NCBI RefSeq assembly: GCF_000471625.1
Contig: NZ_AUSW01000033.1
Span: 62,001-126,000 of the forward strand
Source of the DNA: Psychrobacter aquaticus CMS 56
Lineage (GTDB): Bacteria; Pseudomonadota; Gammaproteobacteria; Pseudomonadales; Moraxellaceae
DNA length: 64,000 nucleotides
Direction: 5' to 3'
Shown: one piece after another, positions 53,929 to 62,282 of the stretch
Layout: every line of letters starts with the position of its first letter
Position numbering within the stretch: the stretch's first letter is position 1
Program-made: the position numbers and the translations under genes
The notes under the pieces: model-generated
The model's database searches: none
What the model was told of the DNA's origin: nothing
What the model saw: only the letters and a program-made list of their open reading frames with translations

Positions 53929-55032
53929 CTAACCACCGATTAAAGACAGATTGTGCATGATGCCGCTGTTCGAGTCATGAAGCTGGTGATGCGCAGGTTT
54001 AATCGGCATAAAGCTATGTAAAGTATTGACCAATCCTGCGACATCATCTTGCTGTAGATGCTTACGAATGTCGTAATTACCTTGGTCAAACAAACACAGA
54101 TGTACTTTGCCTTGGCTGCTGACCCGCAGACGATTACAGCTGTCACAAAAATGGGCAGCATAAGGCGCAATCATACCGATGCGTCCTTGATAATCAGGAT
54201 GTCCATACTCTATCGCTGGACCGTCACTGCTGCCACGCTTCAGAGTCTGCCAGCCGTGCTTTAGTAAATAATCGGTAATAATATCGGAATGCGCATGCTG
54301 AGCAAAAAACAAGTCGCGGTTGTCACTGGTTTGCATAAACTCAATAAATCGATAAGTGACCGGTCTGTCTTTGACATAGTCGATGGCACTCATTAGATTT
54401 TCAAAGGCTGTTTCGGCCATCAAAATACTGTTTATTTTGAGCTTGATATCCGTGGTTTCTAACAATGTATCCATATCTTTTAGCAACTGCGGCAACATAT
54501 CAAAACCAGTCATTTTATGAAAGGTCGGGGCATCAAAGCTGTCTATACTGATATTGATTTGATCCAGTCCAGCCTTTTTCCAGTCTGCTAAGTGCTTACC
54601 GAGCTTATAACCATTACTGGTCATAGCGACCGTTTCAATACCTTGGGTTTGTTTGATAGCTTTAATGATATCAACGACATCACGGCGTATAGACGGCTCA
54701 CCGCCTGTAATCCTTACTTTTTTAGTACCTACTTGGGCAAAACCACGAACTAAAGTGGCGATTTCAGTGACGCTTAGCTCATTCTGTGGCGGTTTGCCTT
54801 GATAGCCATTTGGCAAGCAATATTCACAGCGAAAATTACAAAAATCCGTGATTGACAGTCGCAAATAATTCAGACGTCTTGCGAAGCCATCGGTCAGTGG
54901 TTGAGAAGGCGTTGTAGGGAAGTGAGATGACGAGATAGCAGAGGTTGCTAATGCGTGACGAGCAAGAACATCGGGTGCAGCGGTAGGCGAATACCATTGA
55001 GTATTTCCTACGATGGGGACAAGATGGTTCAT
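53929..55032 (-). CDS. moaA: GTP 3',8-cyclase
   Basis: A 367-aa radical-SAM enzyme that starts molybdopterin synthesis by rearranging GTP. The SAM-cluster motif is in ITDFCNFRCEYCLP, preceded by RRLNYLRLS; the second cluster is in FCDSCNRLRVSSQGKVHLC; the C-terminus ends GG, which is needed for activity. An N-terminal extension of about 50 residues (VPIVGNTQWYSPTAAPD onward) lies before the conserved DGFARRLNYL, longer than in E. coli MoaA. An internal start would need a non-ATG codon, so the extension may be real. Confidence 0.93.
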   Translation of the reverse strand: MNHLVPIVGNTQWYSPTAAPDVLARHALATSAISSSHFPTTPSQPLTDGFARRLNYLRLSITDFCNFRCEYCLPNGYQGKPPQNELSVTEIATLVRGFAQVGTKKVRITGGEPSIRRDVVDIIKAIKQTQGIETVAMTSNGYKLGKHLADWKKAGLDQINISIDSFDAPTFHKMTGFDMLPQLLKDMDTLLETTDIKLKINSILMAETAFENLMSAIDYVKDRPVTYRFIEFMQTSDNRDLFFAQHAHSDIITDYLLKHGWQTLKRGSSDGPAIEYGHPDYQGRIGMIAPYAAHFCDSCNRLRVSSQGKVHLCLFDQGNYDIRKHLQQDDVAGLVNTLHSFMPIKPAHHQLHDSNSGIMHNLSLIGG

Positions 55033-55238
55033 AGATGATTACCATTCATATTAAGTATGTGCTGTACTTTTAGGCATTGCCTCAGGTTGTGAGTGGGAGC
55101 GTTGTCTTTGCGTCTTATGCTGTATTCAAGTCTTATTATGACAAATTGCAAGCAAATAACCATTCACCTTAAGGCAGCTATCTTCTACCACCAAAGTAGT
55201 AGTGACTGGCTGTCTTAGAGTGAATGAAATTGAAATAA

Positions 55239-56537
55239 TTATGAATGAAAAACCCAAGGGAAGGGCTGAACCCGAACTTGTTCACCAGCGGAGATATCAC
55301 CCGCGTCTTGAGGCAACACGATAAAGCAATTGGCGCGACTAAGTTGCTTAATACGGTGCGATTGCTGAGTTGAGAAACCGTCAACTTGATAGCTGCCTGT
55401 CTCGTTTTGCGTTAGTATCGCGCTCTGAAAGTCAGTACGTCCGGTTGATTTTAAGATGTCATTCATTAGTAGAGCTTGGACGTTTAACTGCTTGGGTTGC
55501 TCTGACAAGCTAGCGCCTGACAGCTGCCACAATGCTGGAATCACAAACTGTAAGGTGCTGACCACTGTCGATAGTGGATTGCCTGGTAGGCCAAAGTATA
55601 ATACTGGCTTATCAACGTTTTTTGTTAATTCGCCAAATACGAAAGGTTTGCCCGGCTTCATCGCGACTTTGTAGTGATTAATTTGACCCAAATACTCAAC
55701 GACTGGCGTCAAAAAATCATAATCACCTACCGATACTCCAGCGGTGGAAATTAACACATCACACTTTTGCATGGCTTTATGAATGACTTTAGTGAGCTGA
55801 GCCATATCATCAGGGACGATTCCATAGTCATGAATAACGATAGGTAAAGGGTCTAATAGGCTTTTGAGGGTCGGGGTGTTGGAGTTGTATATTTGTGCTA
55901 ACGTTTTTAGCTTACCACCAAGTGCGATAAGTTCGTCACCAGTCGCCAGCAGTCCTACAGTGAGCGGTTTAAACACCTTTACTTTGCCGATACCCAAATT
56001 GGCCAGTAAGCTGATATCAGCAGGGTTGATGCGCTTTCCTTGCTGTAAGACCAGCTCATTTTCCTGAATCTCCTCTCCTTGCTTACGGATATTGGCATCT
56101 ACTTCTGACGCTTTTGATAAAATAATGTTGTAAGGCTGAGTTTTATCGATATTGTCTTTTATATGAGCAAAATTGGTGTTTTCTTGCATAATAACCGTAT
56201 CGCACCTATCGGGCACTAATGCACCAGTAAAGATACGAATGCCTTGACCCTTCTTTACCTTACCTATGTAAGGTGCACTCGCTTGAGACTCTCCAATAAT
56301 TTCGATAATAACGCCTTTAGAAAGGTTACTATTGTGAGCAATAGCATAACCATCCATCGCAGATACATTCTGCCTGGGCACCGCAAATGATGAGATAACA
56401 TACTCAGCCAATATGTGGTTAAGGCTGTCTGACAGAGAACAGGTACTGACCGGTCTTTTACATAGTGGCCAGTCGTTTTGATTGTAGCTGTTTACTCGCT
56501 GTTTGATTGCTGACTGTAACGCTTCAACCGTAATCAT
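55239..56537 (-). CDS. moeA: Molybdopterin molybdotransferase
   Basis: A 432-aa enzyme that inserts molybdate into adenylated molybdopterin. Conserved text: VSAMDGYAI near residue 60, DTVIMQENT, NSNTPTL, AGVSVGDYDFL (the MoCF-fold loop) and YFGLPGNPLSTVV. It ends with the beta-domain QVRVQPFP. Two hundred bases separate it from moaA; the parvulin gene lies upstream on the same strand. Confidence 0.94.
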   Translation of the reverse strand: MITVEALQSAIKQRVNSYNQNDWPLCKRPVSTCSLSDSLNHILAEYVISSFAVPRQNVSAMDGYAIAHNSNLSKGVIIEIIGESQASAPYIGKVKKGQGIRIFTGALVPDRCDTVIMQENTNFAHIKDNIDKTQPYNIILSKASEVDANIRKQGEEIQENELVLQQGKRINPADISLLANLGIGKVKVFKPLTVGLLATGDELIALGGKLKTLAQIYNSNTPTLKSLLDPLPIVIHDYGIVPDDMAQLTKVIHKAMQKCDVLISTAGVSVGDYDFLTPVVEYLGQINHYKVAMKPGKPFVFGELTKNVDKPVLYFGLPGNPLSTVVSTLQFVIPALWQLSGASLSEQPKQLNVQALLMNDILKSTGRTDFQSAILTQNETGSYQVDGFSTQQSHRIKQLSRANCFIVLPQDAGDISAGEQVRVQPFPWVFHS

Positions 56538-56604
56538 AACTTTATACCCTTTTTACTAACCATAAGCATTCGTATCTCACCAGAGACACGTTGGAAATAA
56601 TGAA

Positions 56605-57699
56605 TTAACCCCGAAAGACGTTTTCTTGCTCAAGGGTCATCTCAATGCCTTCTATATTTGCGGCATTGGCTAAGGTAAACAGGTAGTCGCATAATGATTG
56701 GTGAAATGCTTGTTGGCTCAGCTTGTTGTGGATGGCTGGGCTGACTTGCTCATAAGTCATTTGTATCCCTGACTCTTTATTGAGCACCTCAACAATGTGA
56801 AAACCATACCTGCTTTCGATGGGGCTCGCCGCTAGACCTACCTTTAATTTGAATAACGTCCCTTCAAATTCTGGCACGGTTTGTCCTTTACTAATGATAC
56901 CCAGTTCACCGCTTTGTTCTTTTGACGGACAAGCAGAATGCTGGCGTGCCAATTGGATAAATTCTGCATCAGGGTTGGCATTATTTTTGATTTGTTCGAT
57001 AAATTCGTAAGCGGTCTTTTTAAGCTTTAAGCGCTCATCGCCATCTTCAGGCAAACACGCCAGCAAGATATGGCGCACTGTCATAATAGGATCGGTCATA
57101 AAATCAGTGATATTTTGCTTATAGTAACGCTCACACGTTGCCATATCAGGAATCGTCGCTTGTACATTGGTGTCTATTAAAACAGAGATTGTTTTTTCTT
57201 CGTCATCTAACCATGCAGCCTCACCGAGGCTTGGCTCATCTAAAACGGCAAGTTTAAGCAGTTCACGAACGACTAAAGCCTGAGTCGCCAAAAAGACAGC
57301 GTCCTCTTTTTTTTCTGCCGGATGGTATTGTAGCTCTTGCGCGATAGCCGTTCTGTCTATCATCACGCCATTTACCAGCACAGAAGGTAATTCATCACGG
57401 CTAGAGGCAATCAGGTTTTTATGATTGCTGCGTTCTTCTGCCATTGCTTTTTCGATAAATTCTTGGTCAGAATGCGGTTTTTGCAGATCCGTCAAGGTTG
57501 GCATTAGATGCACGATATCATCACCATGACTATGATTGTGCTCATGGCTATGATCGTGGCTGTGGTCATGGCCACAATCATGACCGCTATGTGTGTTATC
57601 AGCACCAGTAGAAGCATGAGCGGCATGATCATCACTGTTAATATGACTACTGGCGTTATTAGTAGCATGGTCGGCTGGATTATAAGTACTGACAGTCAT
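56605..57699 (-). CDS. His-rich parvulin-type peptidyl-prolyl isomerase of the nitrate reductase locus
   Basis: A 364-aa protein. The first 65 residues form a low-complexity His/Asp/Ser region (HSGHDCGHDHSHDHSHEHNH), a probable metal store. The middle holds a helical SurA-like linker; the C-terminal part is a parvulin PPIase domain with VRHILLACLPED and ARQHSACPSKEQSGELGII and GRYGFHIVEV-like wording. Parvulins of this type accompany nar operons and assist nitrate reductase maturation. No signal peptide is visible, suggesting cytoplasmic action on NarG. It sits between hmp and moeA in the same direction. Confidence 0.85.
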   Translation of the reverse strand: MTVSTYNPADHATNNASSHINSDDHAAHASTGADNTHSGHDCGHDHSHDHSHEHNHSHGDDIVHLMPTLTDLQKPHSDQEFIEKAMAEERSNHKNLIASSRDELPSVLVNGVMIDRTAIAQELQYHPAEKKEDAVFLATQALVVRELLKLAVLDEPSLGEAAWLDDEEKTISVLIDTNVQATIPDMATCERYYKQNITDFMTDPIMTVRHILLACLPEDGDERLKLKKTAYEFIEQIKNNANPDAEFIQLARQHSACPSKEQSGELGIISKGQTVPEFEGTLFKLKVGLAASPIESRYGFHIVEVLNKESGIQMTYEQVSPAIHNKLSQQAFHQSLCDYLFTLANAANIEGIEMTLEQENVFRG

Positions 57700-57781
57700 C
57701 GTTGCTGCTCCGCTAAAAATTCAGGTAATAAACGTTTAAAAGGGCTATTCCTAAACGTCTATTAATATTTTGGTTATCAGA

Positions 57782-58969
57782 TTAAGAGGCTTGCAAACTC
57801 ATTTTAGGGCCAAATGGTTCATAGTGAACGCTATCAACACCATGCTCTAAAGTCATTAATCCATCAATAATACTTTCCATAAACGGCATAGATCCGCAAA
57901 CATACACATCGGCAGGCTTTGGCAAGGTAGCCAACCACGTGTTATCTAACAGCTGCCCATCTTCAAAATAAAAGATATGTTTTTTGACATTGGCAGCTGA
58001 CGCTAACAGCTTATGAGTCTCATCATTGAAGGCATGATGGTCTTTATTTTGGCACGCATACACCCAAATGATAGGGCGCTTTGGATTGGCTGCTACTTGC
58101 GCCTCTAACATCGATAATATAGGCGTTACCCCAACCCCCGCACTGATAAGCACTAATGGAATGTCATTTTGTATCATCAGGGCTTTATTCAAAGCAAAAT
58201 CACCCGCTGGTGCCGATAATGAAACCGTATCGCCAACTTGCAAGTCATCATGCAAATAATTAGAGACCAATCCACGATGCTCGTCACGATTGTCACGTCT
58301 TACTGCAAACTGAATACCATTATCGGTACGCGCTGAGTATAAAGAGTAATGACGTAATGCTAAATGCTCGCTATTTTTTGGATTTGTTTTTACAGTGATA
58401 TATTGACCAGCTGTTAAATTAAGTGTGCTCAAATCAATGTTTTGGCTACTGTCTACTGGCACCACCGTAAAGGCAGCAATGTCGGTAGCGGCGGCTACTT
58501 TTTCGATGACTTTAAACGCGGTAAAACCTTGCCACATCTCCTCTTTATACATATCCTTTTCAAGTTGAATAAAAACATTCGCAATCTCATCATAAGCTTC
58601 AGTCCACGCATTGATGATGTCATCATTTGCCGCTTCGCCAAGCACTTGTTTTATAGCGCCAATCAGGTGCTTACCAACGATAGGATAATGCTCGGGCAGG
58701 ATTTGTAGCGCGCGATGTTTATGACTGATGCCAGTCACTTGTGGTAGTAGAACGGCTAAGTGTTCGATATTTTTAGCCGCTGCTAATACCGTCGAGGCCA
58801 GTGCGTTTTGTTGACGTCCTAGCTTTTGGTTGGTTTCATTAAAAATATCTAGCAGTTCAGGGTGTTCAATGAACATATTTTTGTAGAATACTTTGGTGAT
58901 GGCAGTACCATGTTCTTCAAGAACTGGAACGGTTGCTTTTATAATTTCTATTGTTTGAGTAGAAGCCAT
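57782..58969 (-). CDS. hmp: Flavohaemoglobin, nitric oxide dioxygenase
   Basis: A 395-aa protein that oxidises NO to nitrate using NAD(P)H. The start at 58969 gives ASTQTIEIIKATVPVLEEHG, the usual globin opening; the upstream 36 codons overlap the intergenic region after narI and are not homologous. Globin domain (1-140): YKNMFIEHPELLDIFN with haem contacts. FAD domain: LRHYSLYS (about residue 205). NAD domain: ISAGVGVTPILSML and YVCGSMPFMESI. Length matches E. coli Hmp (396). It follows narI with 56 bases between, probably to remove NO made as a by-product of nitrite reduction by nitrate reductase. Confidence 0.95.
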   Translation of the reverse strand: MASTQTIEIIKATVPVLEEHGTAITKVFYKNMFIEHPELLDIFNETNQKLGRQQNALASTVLAAAKNIEHLAVLLPQVTGISHKHRALQILPEHYPIVGKHLIGAIKQVLGEAANDDIINAWTEAYDEIANVFIQLEKDMYKEEMWQGFTAFKVIEKVAAATDIAAFTVVPVDSSQNIDLSTLNLTAGQYITVKTNPKNSEHLALRHYSLYSARTDNGIQFAVRRDNRDEHRGLVSNYLHDDLQVGDTVSLSAPAGDFALNKALMIQNDIPLVLISAGVGVTPILSMLEAQVAANPKRPIIWVYACQNKDHHAFNDETHKLLASAANVKKHIFYFEDGQLLDNTWLATLPKPADVYVCGSMPFMESIIDGLMTLEHGVDSVHYEPFGPKMSLQAS

Positions 58970-59025
58970 TAGAAGATCCTTTTGGGTAAGTTTATGAATT
59001 AAAAAAATAAGCAGTATTACATTCT

Positions 59026-59751
59026 TTATTGAGACTGCTTTTGCCTTACAATCTGATAACGGCGACCAAGATACCAAATGGGTGCGCTAATGATGTGTAT
59101 CAGTCGAGTGAAAGGGAAAATCATTACAAGGGTAATGCCTAGCGCCATGTGTAATTGATAAATCAGGTCAGTCTGTTCGATACGCGCTGCTGCATGCCAA
59201 GGTCTTAAGATAGTAATGTCTTGAGCCCAACCTGCTAAGTTCAGCATGGTTAAACCATCTAAATGCTTCACTGAGGTAAAAATAGACAACAGACCTAGAT
59301 TGAGTTGAATAAATAACAACACCAGTATCAGCTTGTCTGAAAACGATGAGGTATTGGAAATACGATCATCAGTAAAGCGCCGCCACATGAGCATAACCAA
59401 ACCAAACCAACAAAATACCCCCGCGATACCACCGACGACCACTGCCAAAATCTGCTTATGGCCGGCGCTAATAAATCGATCATAGAGAAAATGCGGTGTC
59501 AACATACCGAATAAATGCCCAAGTAATACCACGATAATACCAACATGGAACAAATTGCTGGCAAGACGCATATTTTTGGTTCTTAGCATCTGCGTTGAGC
59601 CGGTTTTCCACGAATACTGAGATAAATCAAAACGTACCCAAGTGCCAATGATAGCGATGGTTAATGCCACATACGGATAAACGCCAAAAAGAAAAATTTG
59701 TAGCCAATTGAGGTTAGCTAAAGACTGCACACTAGGATCTGCAATGTTCAC
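59026..59751 (-). CDS. narI: Respiratory nitrate reductase gamma subunit
   Basis: A 241-aa inner-membrane cytochrome b that oxidises quinol and passes electrons to NarH. Five hydrophobic segments are visible (for example FLFGVYPYVALTIAIIGTWV), with haem-ligand histidines in LFHVGIIVVLLGHLFGM and in the HMALGITL and RLIHI regions near the C-terminus. Length is normal (about 225-240). It ends the narGHJI operon; hmp follows. Confidence 0.95.
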   Translation of the reverse strand: MNIADPSVQSLANLNWLQIFLFGVYPYVALTIAIIGTWVRFDLSQYSWKTGSTQMLRTKNMRLASNLFHVGIIVVLLGHLFGMLTPHFLYDRFISAGHKQILAVVVGGIAGVFCWFGLVMLMWRRFTDDRISNTSSFSDKLILVLLFIQLNLGLLSIFTSVKHLDGLTMLNLAGWAQDITILRPWHAAARIEQTDLIYQLHMALGITLVMIFPFTRLIHIISAPIWYLGRRYQIVRQKQSQ

Positions 59752-59765
59752 GTCCTTTCTCCTTA

Positions 59766-60620
59766 TTATGATTTAACCGATTGGTTGGTTTTAAAGTCCA
59801 CCCAGTGCACAGGGGCGTCGACAGTGTTTTTAGTGAGGGCCGTTCTAACACCCGCTTTTGCCGCCAGACTTTGGGTGCTGGTCTGCGAGGAGCAACGCTC
59901 TTCTTGTTGCGCATCCAAAAACGTGACCACTTCTTCTTCCCATTCTTTGTCTAATGCTTCAAAGCTGTCATCAGGCTTCTCTTTGCTGATTTTTTCTTGA
60001 TACTCTTCGACCATATCAAGAGGCTTACCAGCAATCTGCAATAGCGCATTAAAGCAGCCTTTATACATACTGCCGCGGTGTTCGAGTCTGGCAGCAAGTA
60101 ATGCAATGATGTGGCTGACATCAGCGATATCCATACGAATCTGAATATCATCGTCGATAACCGTTGCTTGATACGCTAAAAACTCAAGATATAAAGGCAA
60201 ATAGTCGGGCAGCTCTTTCACGCTAATCTCAAAGCCAGCTTCTTCATACTGACCCATCAAATCAACCATGGCTTGACCGCGATCACGTGACTCGCCATGC
60301 ACATGTTCAAACAACCAAAGTGATAAAGACCGACCACGCTCAAACAGCCCGTCATAACGTGCTTGCGCCTCAAGCGATCCGGTATCGATTAAGTCTTCAA
60401 TCAAGTCGATGATTTGTTGACGCACTGCTGGGCTGATAATGGTTGATCTAGCGACAATCTCTGTACAATCCGCAAAGGTATCACCCAAAAACAGCTCATT
60501 ATCTGGATAGTCAATGAGTAAGCTCAGTACCTTTAGAAGCTTTAAGTCCGATGCGCCAATGAGGGGTGGGGCAATAGGCTCATCTACTGAATAGTTATGA
60601 CCAAGTTGAGTAGTTTGCAT
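59766..60620 (-). CDS. narJ: Nitrate reductase molybdenum cofactor assembly chaperone
   Basis: A 284-aa TorD-family chaperone that binds apo-NarG and lets molybdenum cofactor and the FS0 cluster insert before membrane attachment. The ATG at 60620 (QTTQLGHNYS) lies just after the narH stop; the frame extends 47 codons upstream inside narH and is ignored. The all-helical core includes LLIDYPDNELFLGD and LFEHVHGESRDRGQAMVDL, the conserved NarJ signature, and PDYLPLYLEFLA. The C-terminal 60 residues are charged and variable, longer than E. coli NarJ (236). Confidence 0.94.
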   Translation of the reverse strand: MQTTQLGHNYSVDEPIAPPLIGASDLKLLKVLSLLIDYPDNELFLGDTFADCTEIVARSTIISPAVRQQIIDLIEDLIDTGSLEAQARYDGLFERGRSLSLWLFEHVHGESRDRGQAMVDLMGQYEEAGFEISVKELPDYLPLYLEFLAYQATVIDDDIQIRMDIADVSHIIALLAARLEHRGSMYKGCFNALLQIAGKPLDMVEEYQEKISKEKPDDSFEALDKEWEEEVVTFLDAQQEERCSSQTSTQSLAAKAGVRTALTKNTVDAPVHWVDFKTNQSVKS

Positions 60621-60621
60621 G

Positions 60622-62160
60622 TTAAGACTCCCACTTTTGTACGGTATCAATGAAATCGCGGCGATTGGTTTTGCGTTGTCCGAACATACTATTATCAGAA
60701 GTGCCTGAACAGCCTTCGCCAAAGGTAAAGCCGCAGCCGCCACGCTCAGCAAAAGCATCACTCAAGGCTTCTTCACGATGGGCAGTGGGAATGACAAAGC
60801 GGTCTTCGTAGTTGGCGATAGCGAGATAACGATACATCTCTTCAACCTGAAGCTTGGTCAAACCGACGTCATCTAAAATGCTTTGAACTTCTTGCTTTTC
60901 CACCAGTTGCATACGCTTGTAGCTACGCATCGCCAGCAGACGTTTTAACGCAAGACGAACGGGCTCTTCATCACCTGCGGTCAAGAGATTGGCTAAATAA
61001 CGTAGCGGAATACGTAAGCTGTCGACATCTGGAATGAGCCCATCCATACCGACTTTGCCCGCTTCAGCAGCATTTTGAATCGGTGATAATGGTGGTACAT
61101 ACCAAACCATTGGTAGCGTACGGTATTCAGGATGTAACGGTAGCGCAAGCTTCCAATCCACCGCTAGCTTATATACTGGCGAGCGCTGAGCAGAATCAAT
61201 GACTGACTGCGGTACGCCGTCTTTTAGCGCTTGAGCAATAACGACAGGATCATTAGGATCTAAAAATAAGTCTAATTGCGCGGGATAAATATCTTTTTCA
61301 TTTGGCGTACTAGCTGCTGCGGCGATTTTGTCAGCGTCATATAGTAATACGCCTAAATAACGGATACGGCCAACACAGGTTTCTGAGCAGACAGTCGGTA
61401 AGCCAGCTTCGATACGTGGATAACAGAAGATACATTTTTCAGATTTGCCGGATTTCCAGTTGTAGTAAATCTTTTTATAAGGACAGCCTGAGATACACAT
61501 GCGCCAGCCACGACATTTTTCTTGGTCAATCAAGACAATGCCATCCTCTTCGCGCTTGTAGATAGCGCCACTAGGACAAGACGCTACGCAAGTTGGGTTC
61601 AAGCAATGCTCGCACAGACGCGGCAAATACATCATGAAGGTGTTTTCATACTCTCCGTAGATATCCGCTTGAATGTTGTCAAAGTTTTTATCTTTACGAC
61701 GCTTTTCAAACTCCGTTCCTAGAATCTCTTCCCAGTTAGGACCCCATTCAATCTTTTGCATTCGCTTGCCAGTGATGGCTGAACGCGGGCGGGCGATAGG
61801 CTGATGGGTACTGATAGGCGCGGTATGAAGATGCTGATAATCAAAATCAAACGGTTCGTAATAATCATCGATTTCTGGCAAGTCAGGGTTGGCAAAAATG
61901 TTTGCTAATACTCTGAATTTACCACCGATGCGTGGATTTATGGTGCCATTGGCGTTACGTATCCAACCGCCTTTCCATTTGGTTTGGTTTTCCCACTCTT
62001 TGGGGTAGCCAATACCGGGCTTTGACTCAACGTTGTTAAACCAGGCATATTCCATACCTTCACGGCTGGTCCAGACGTTTTTACAGGTGACTGAGCAGGT
62101 ATGACAACCGATACATTTATCAAGGTTAAGCACCATGCCGACTTGCGAACGAATTTTCAT
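60622..62160 (-). CDS. narH: Respiratory nitrate reductase beta subunit
   Basis: A 512-aa iron-sulfur subunit. The ATG at 62160 follows GGAG and gives KIRSQVGMVLNLDKCIGC, the family start. Cysteine groups for one 3Fe-4S and three 4Fe-4S clusters are visible: CIGCHTCSVTC, CEHCLNPTCVASCPSGAI, CRGWRMCISGCPY (with the Trp that marks the 3Fe-4S cluster) and CIFCYPRIEAGLPTVC. It connects NarI haems to NarG. A short hairpin region separates it from narG. Confidence 0.97.
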   Translation of the reverse strand: MKIRSQVGMVLNLDKCIGCHTCSVTCKNVWTSREGMEYAWFNNVESKPGIGYPKEWENQTKWKGGWIRNANGTINPRIGGKFRVLANIFANPDLPEIDDYYEPFDFDYQHLHTAPISTHQPIARPRSAITGKRMQKIEWGPNWEEILGTEFEKRRKDKNFDNIQADIYGEYENTFMMYLPRLCEHCLNPTCVASCPSGAIYKREEDGIVLIDQEKCRGWRMCISGCPYKKIYYNWKSGKSEKCIFCYPRIEAGLPTVCSETCVGRIRYLGVLLYDADKIAAAASTPNEKDIYPAQLDLFLDPNDPVVIAQALKDGVPQSVIDSAQRSPVYKLAVDWKLALPLHPEYRTLPMVWYVPPLSPIQNAAEAGKVGMDGLIPDVDSLRIPLRYLANLLTAGDEEPVRLALKRLLAMRSYKRMQLVEKQEVQSILDDVGLTKLQVEEMYRYLAIANYEDRFVIPTAHREEALSDAFAERGGCGFTFGEGCSGTSDNSMFGQRKTNRRDFIDTVQKWES

Positions 62161-62213
62161 GGATCTGTGCTCCAAATATTAGTAGAAAAAGCAGCTCTTT
62201 GTTCTTCATCGAG

Positions 62214-62258
62214 GTCGTTTTAAAAGATATTGTTTAAAAAAATAAATTCTAAAACGAC
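62214..62258 (-). repeat. Inverted repeat between narG and narH
   Basis: GTCGTTTTA and TAAAACGAC, nine bases each, flank 27 AT-rich bases within the 122-base gap between narG and narH. Such a hairpin could stabilise or process the mRNA; it has no terminator tail and must be read through. Confidence 0.5.
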
Positions 62259-62282
62259 GTATTTTCAGGAGAAGAAAACGCT

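Noticed and set aside
60621..60761. 47-codon N-terminal extension of NarJ inside narH
   Set aside because: No resemblance to NarJ and entirely within the narH coding sequence; the ATG at 60620 fits the family.
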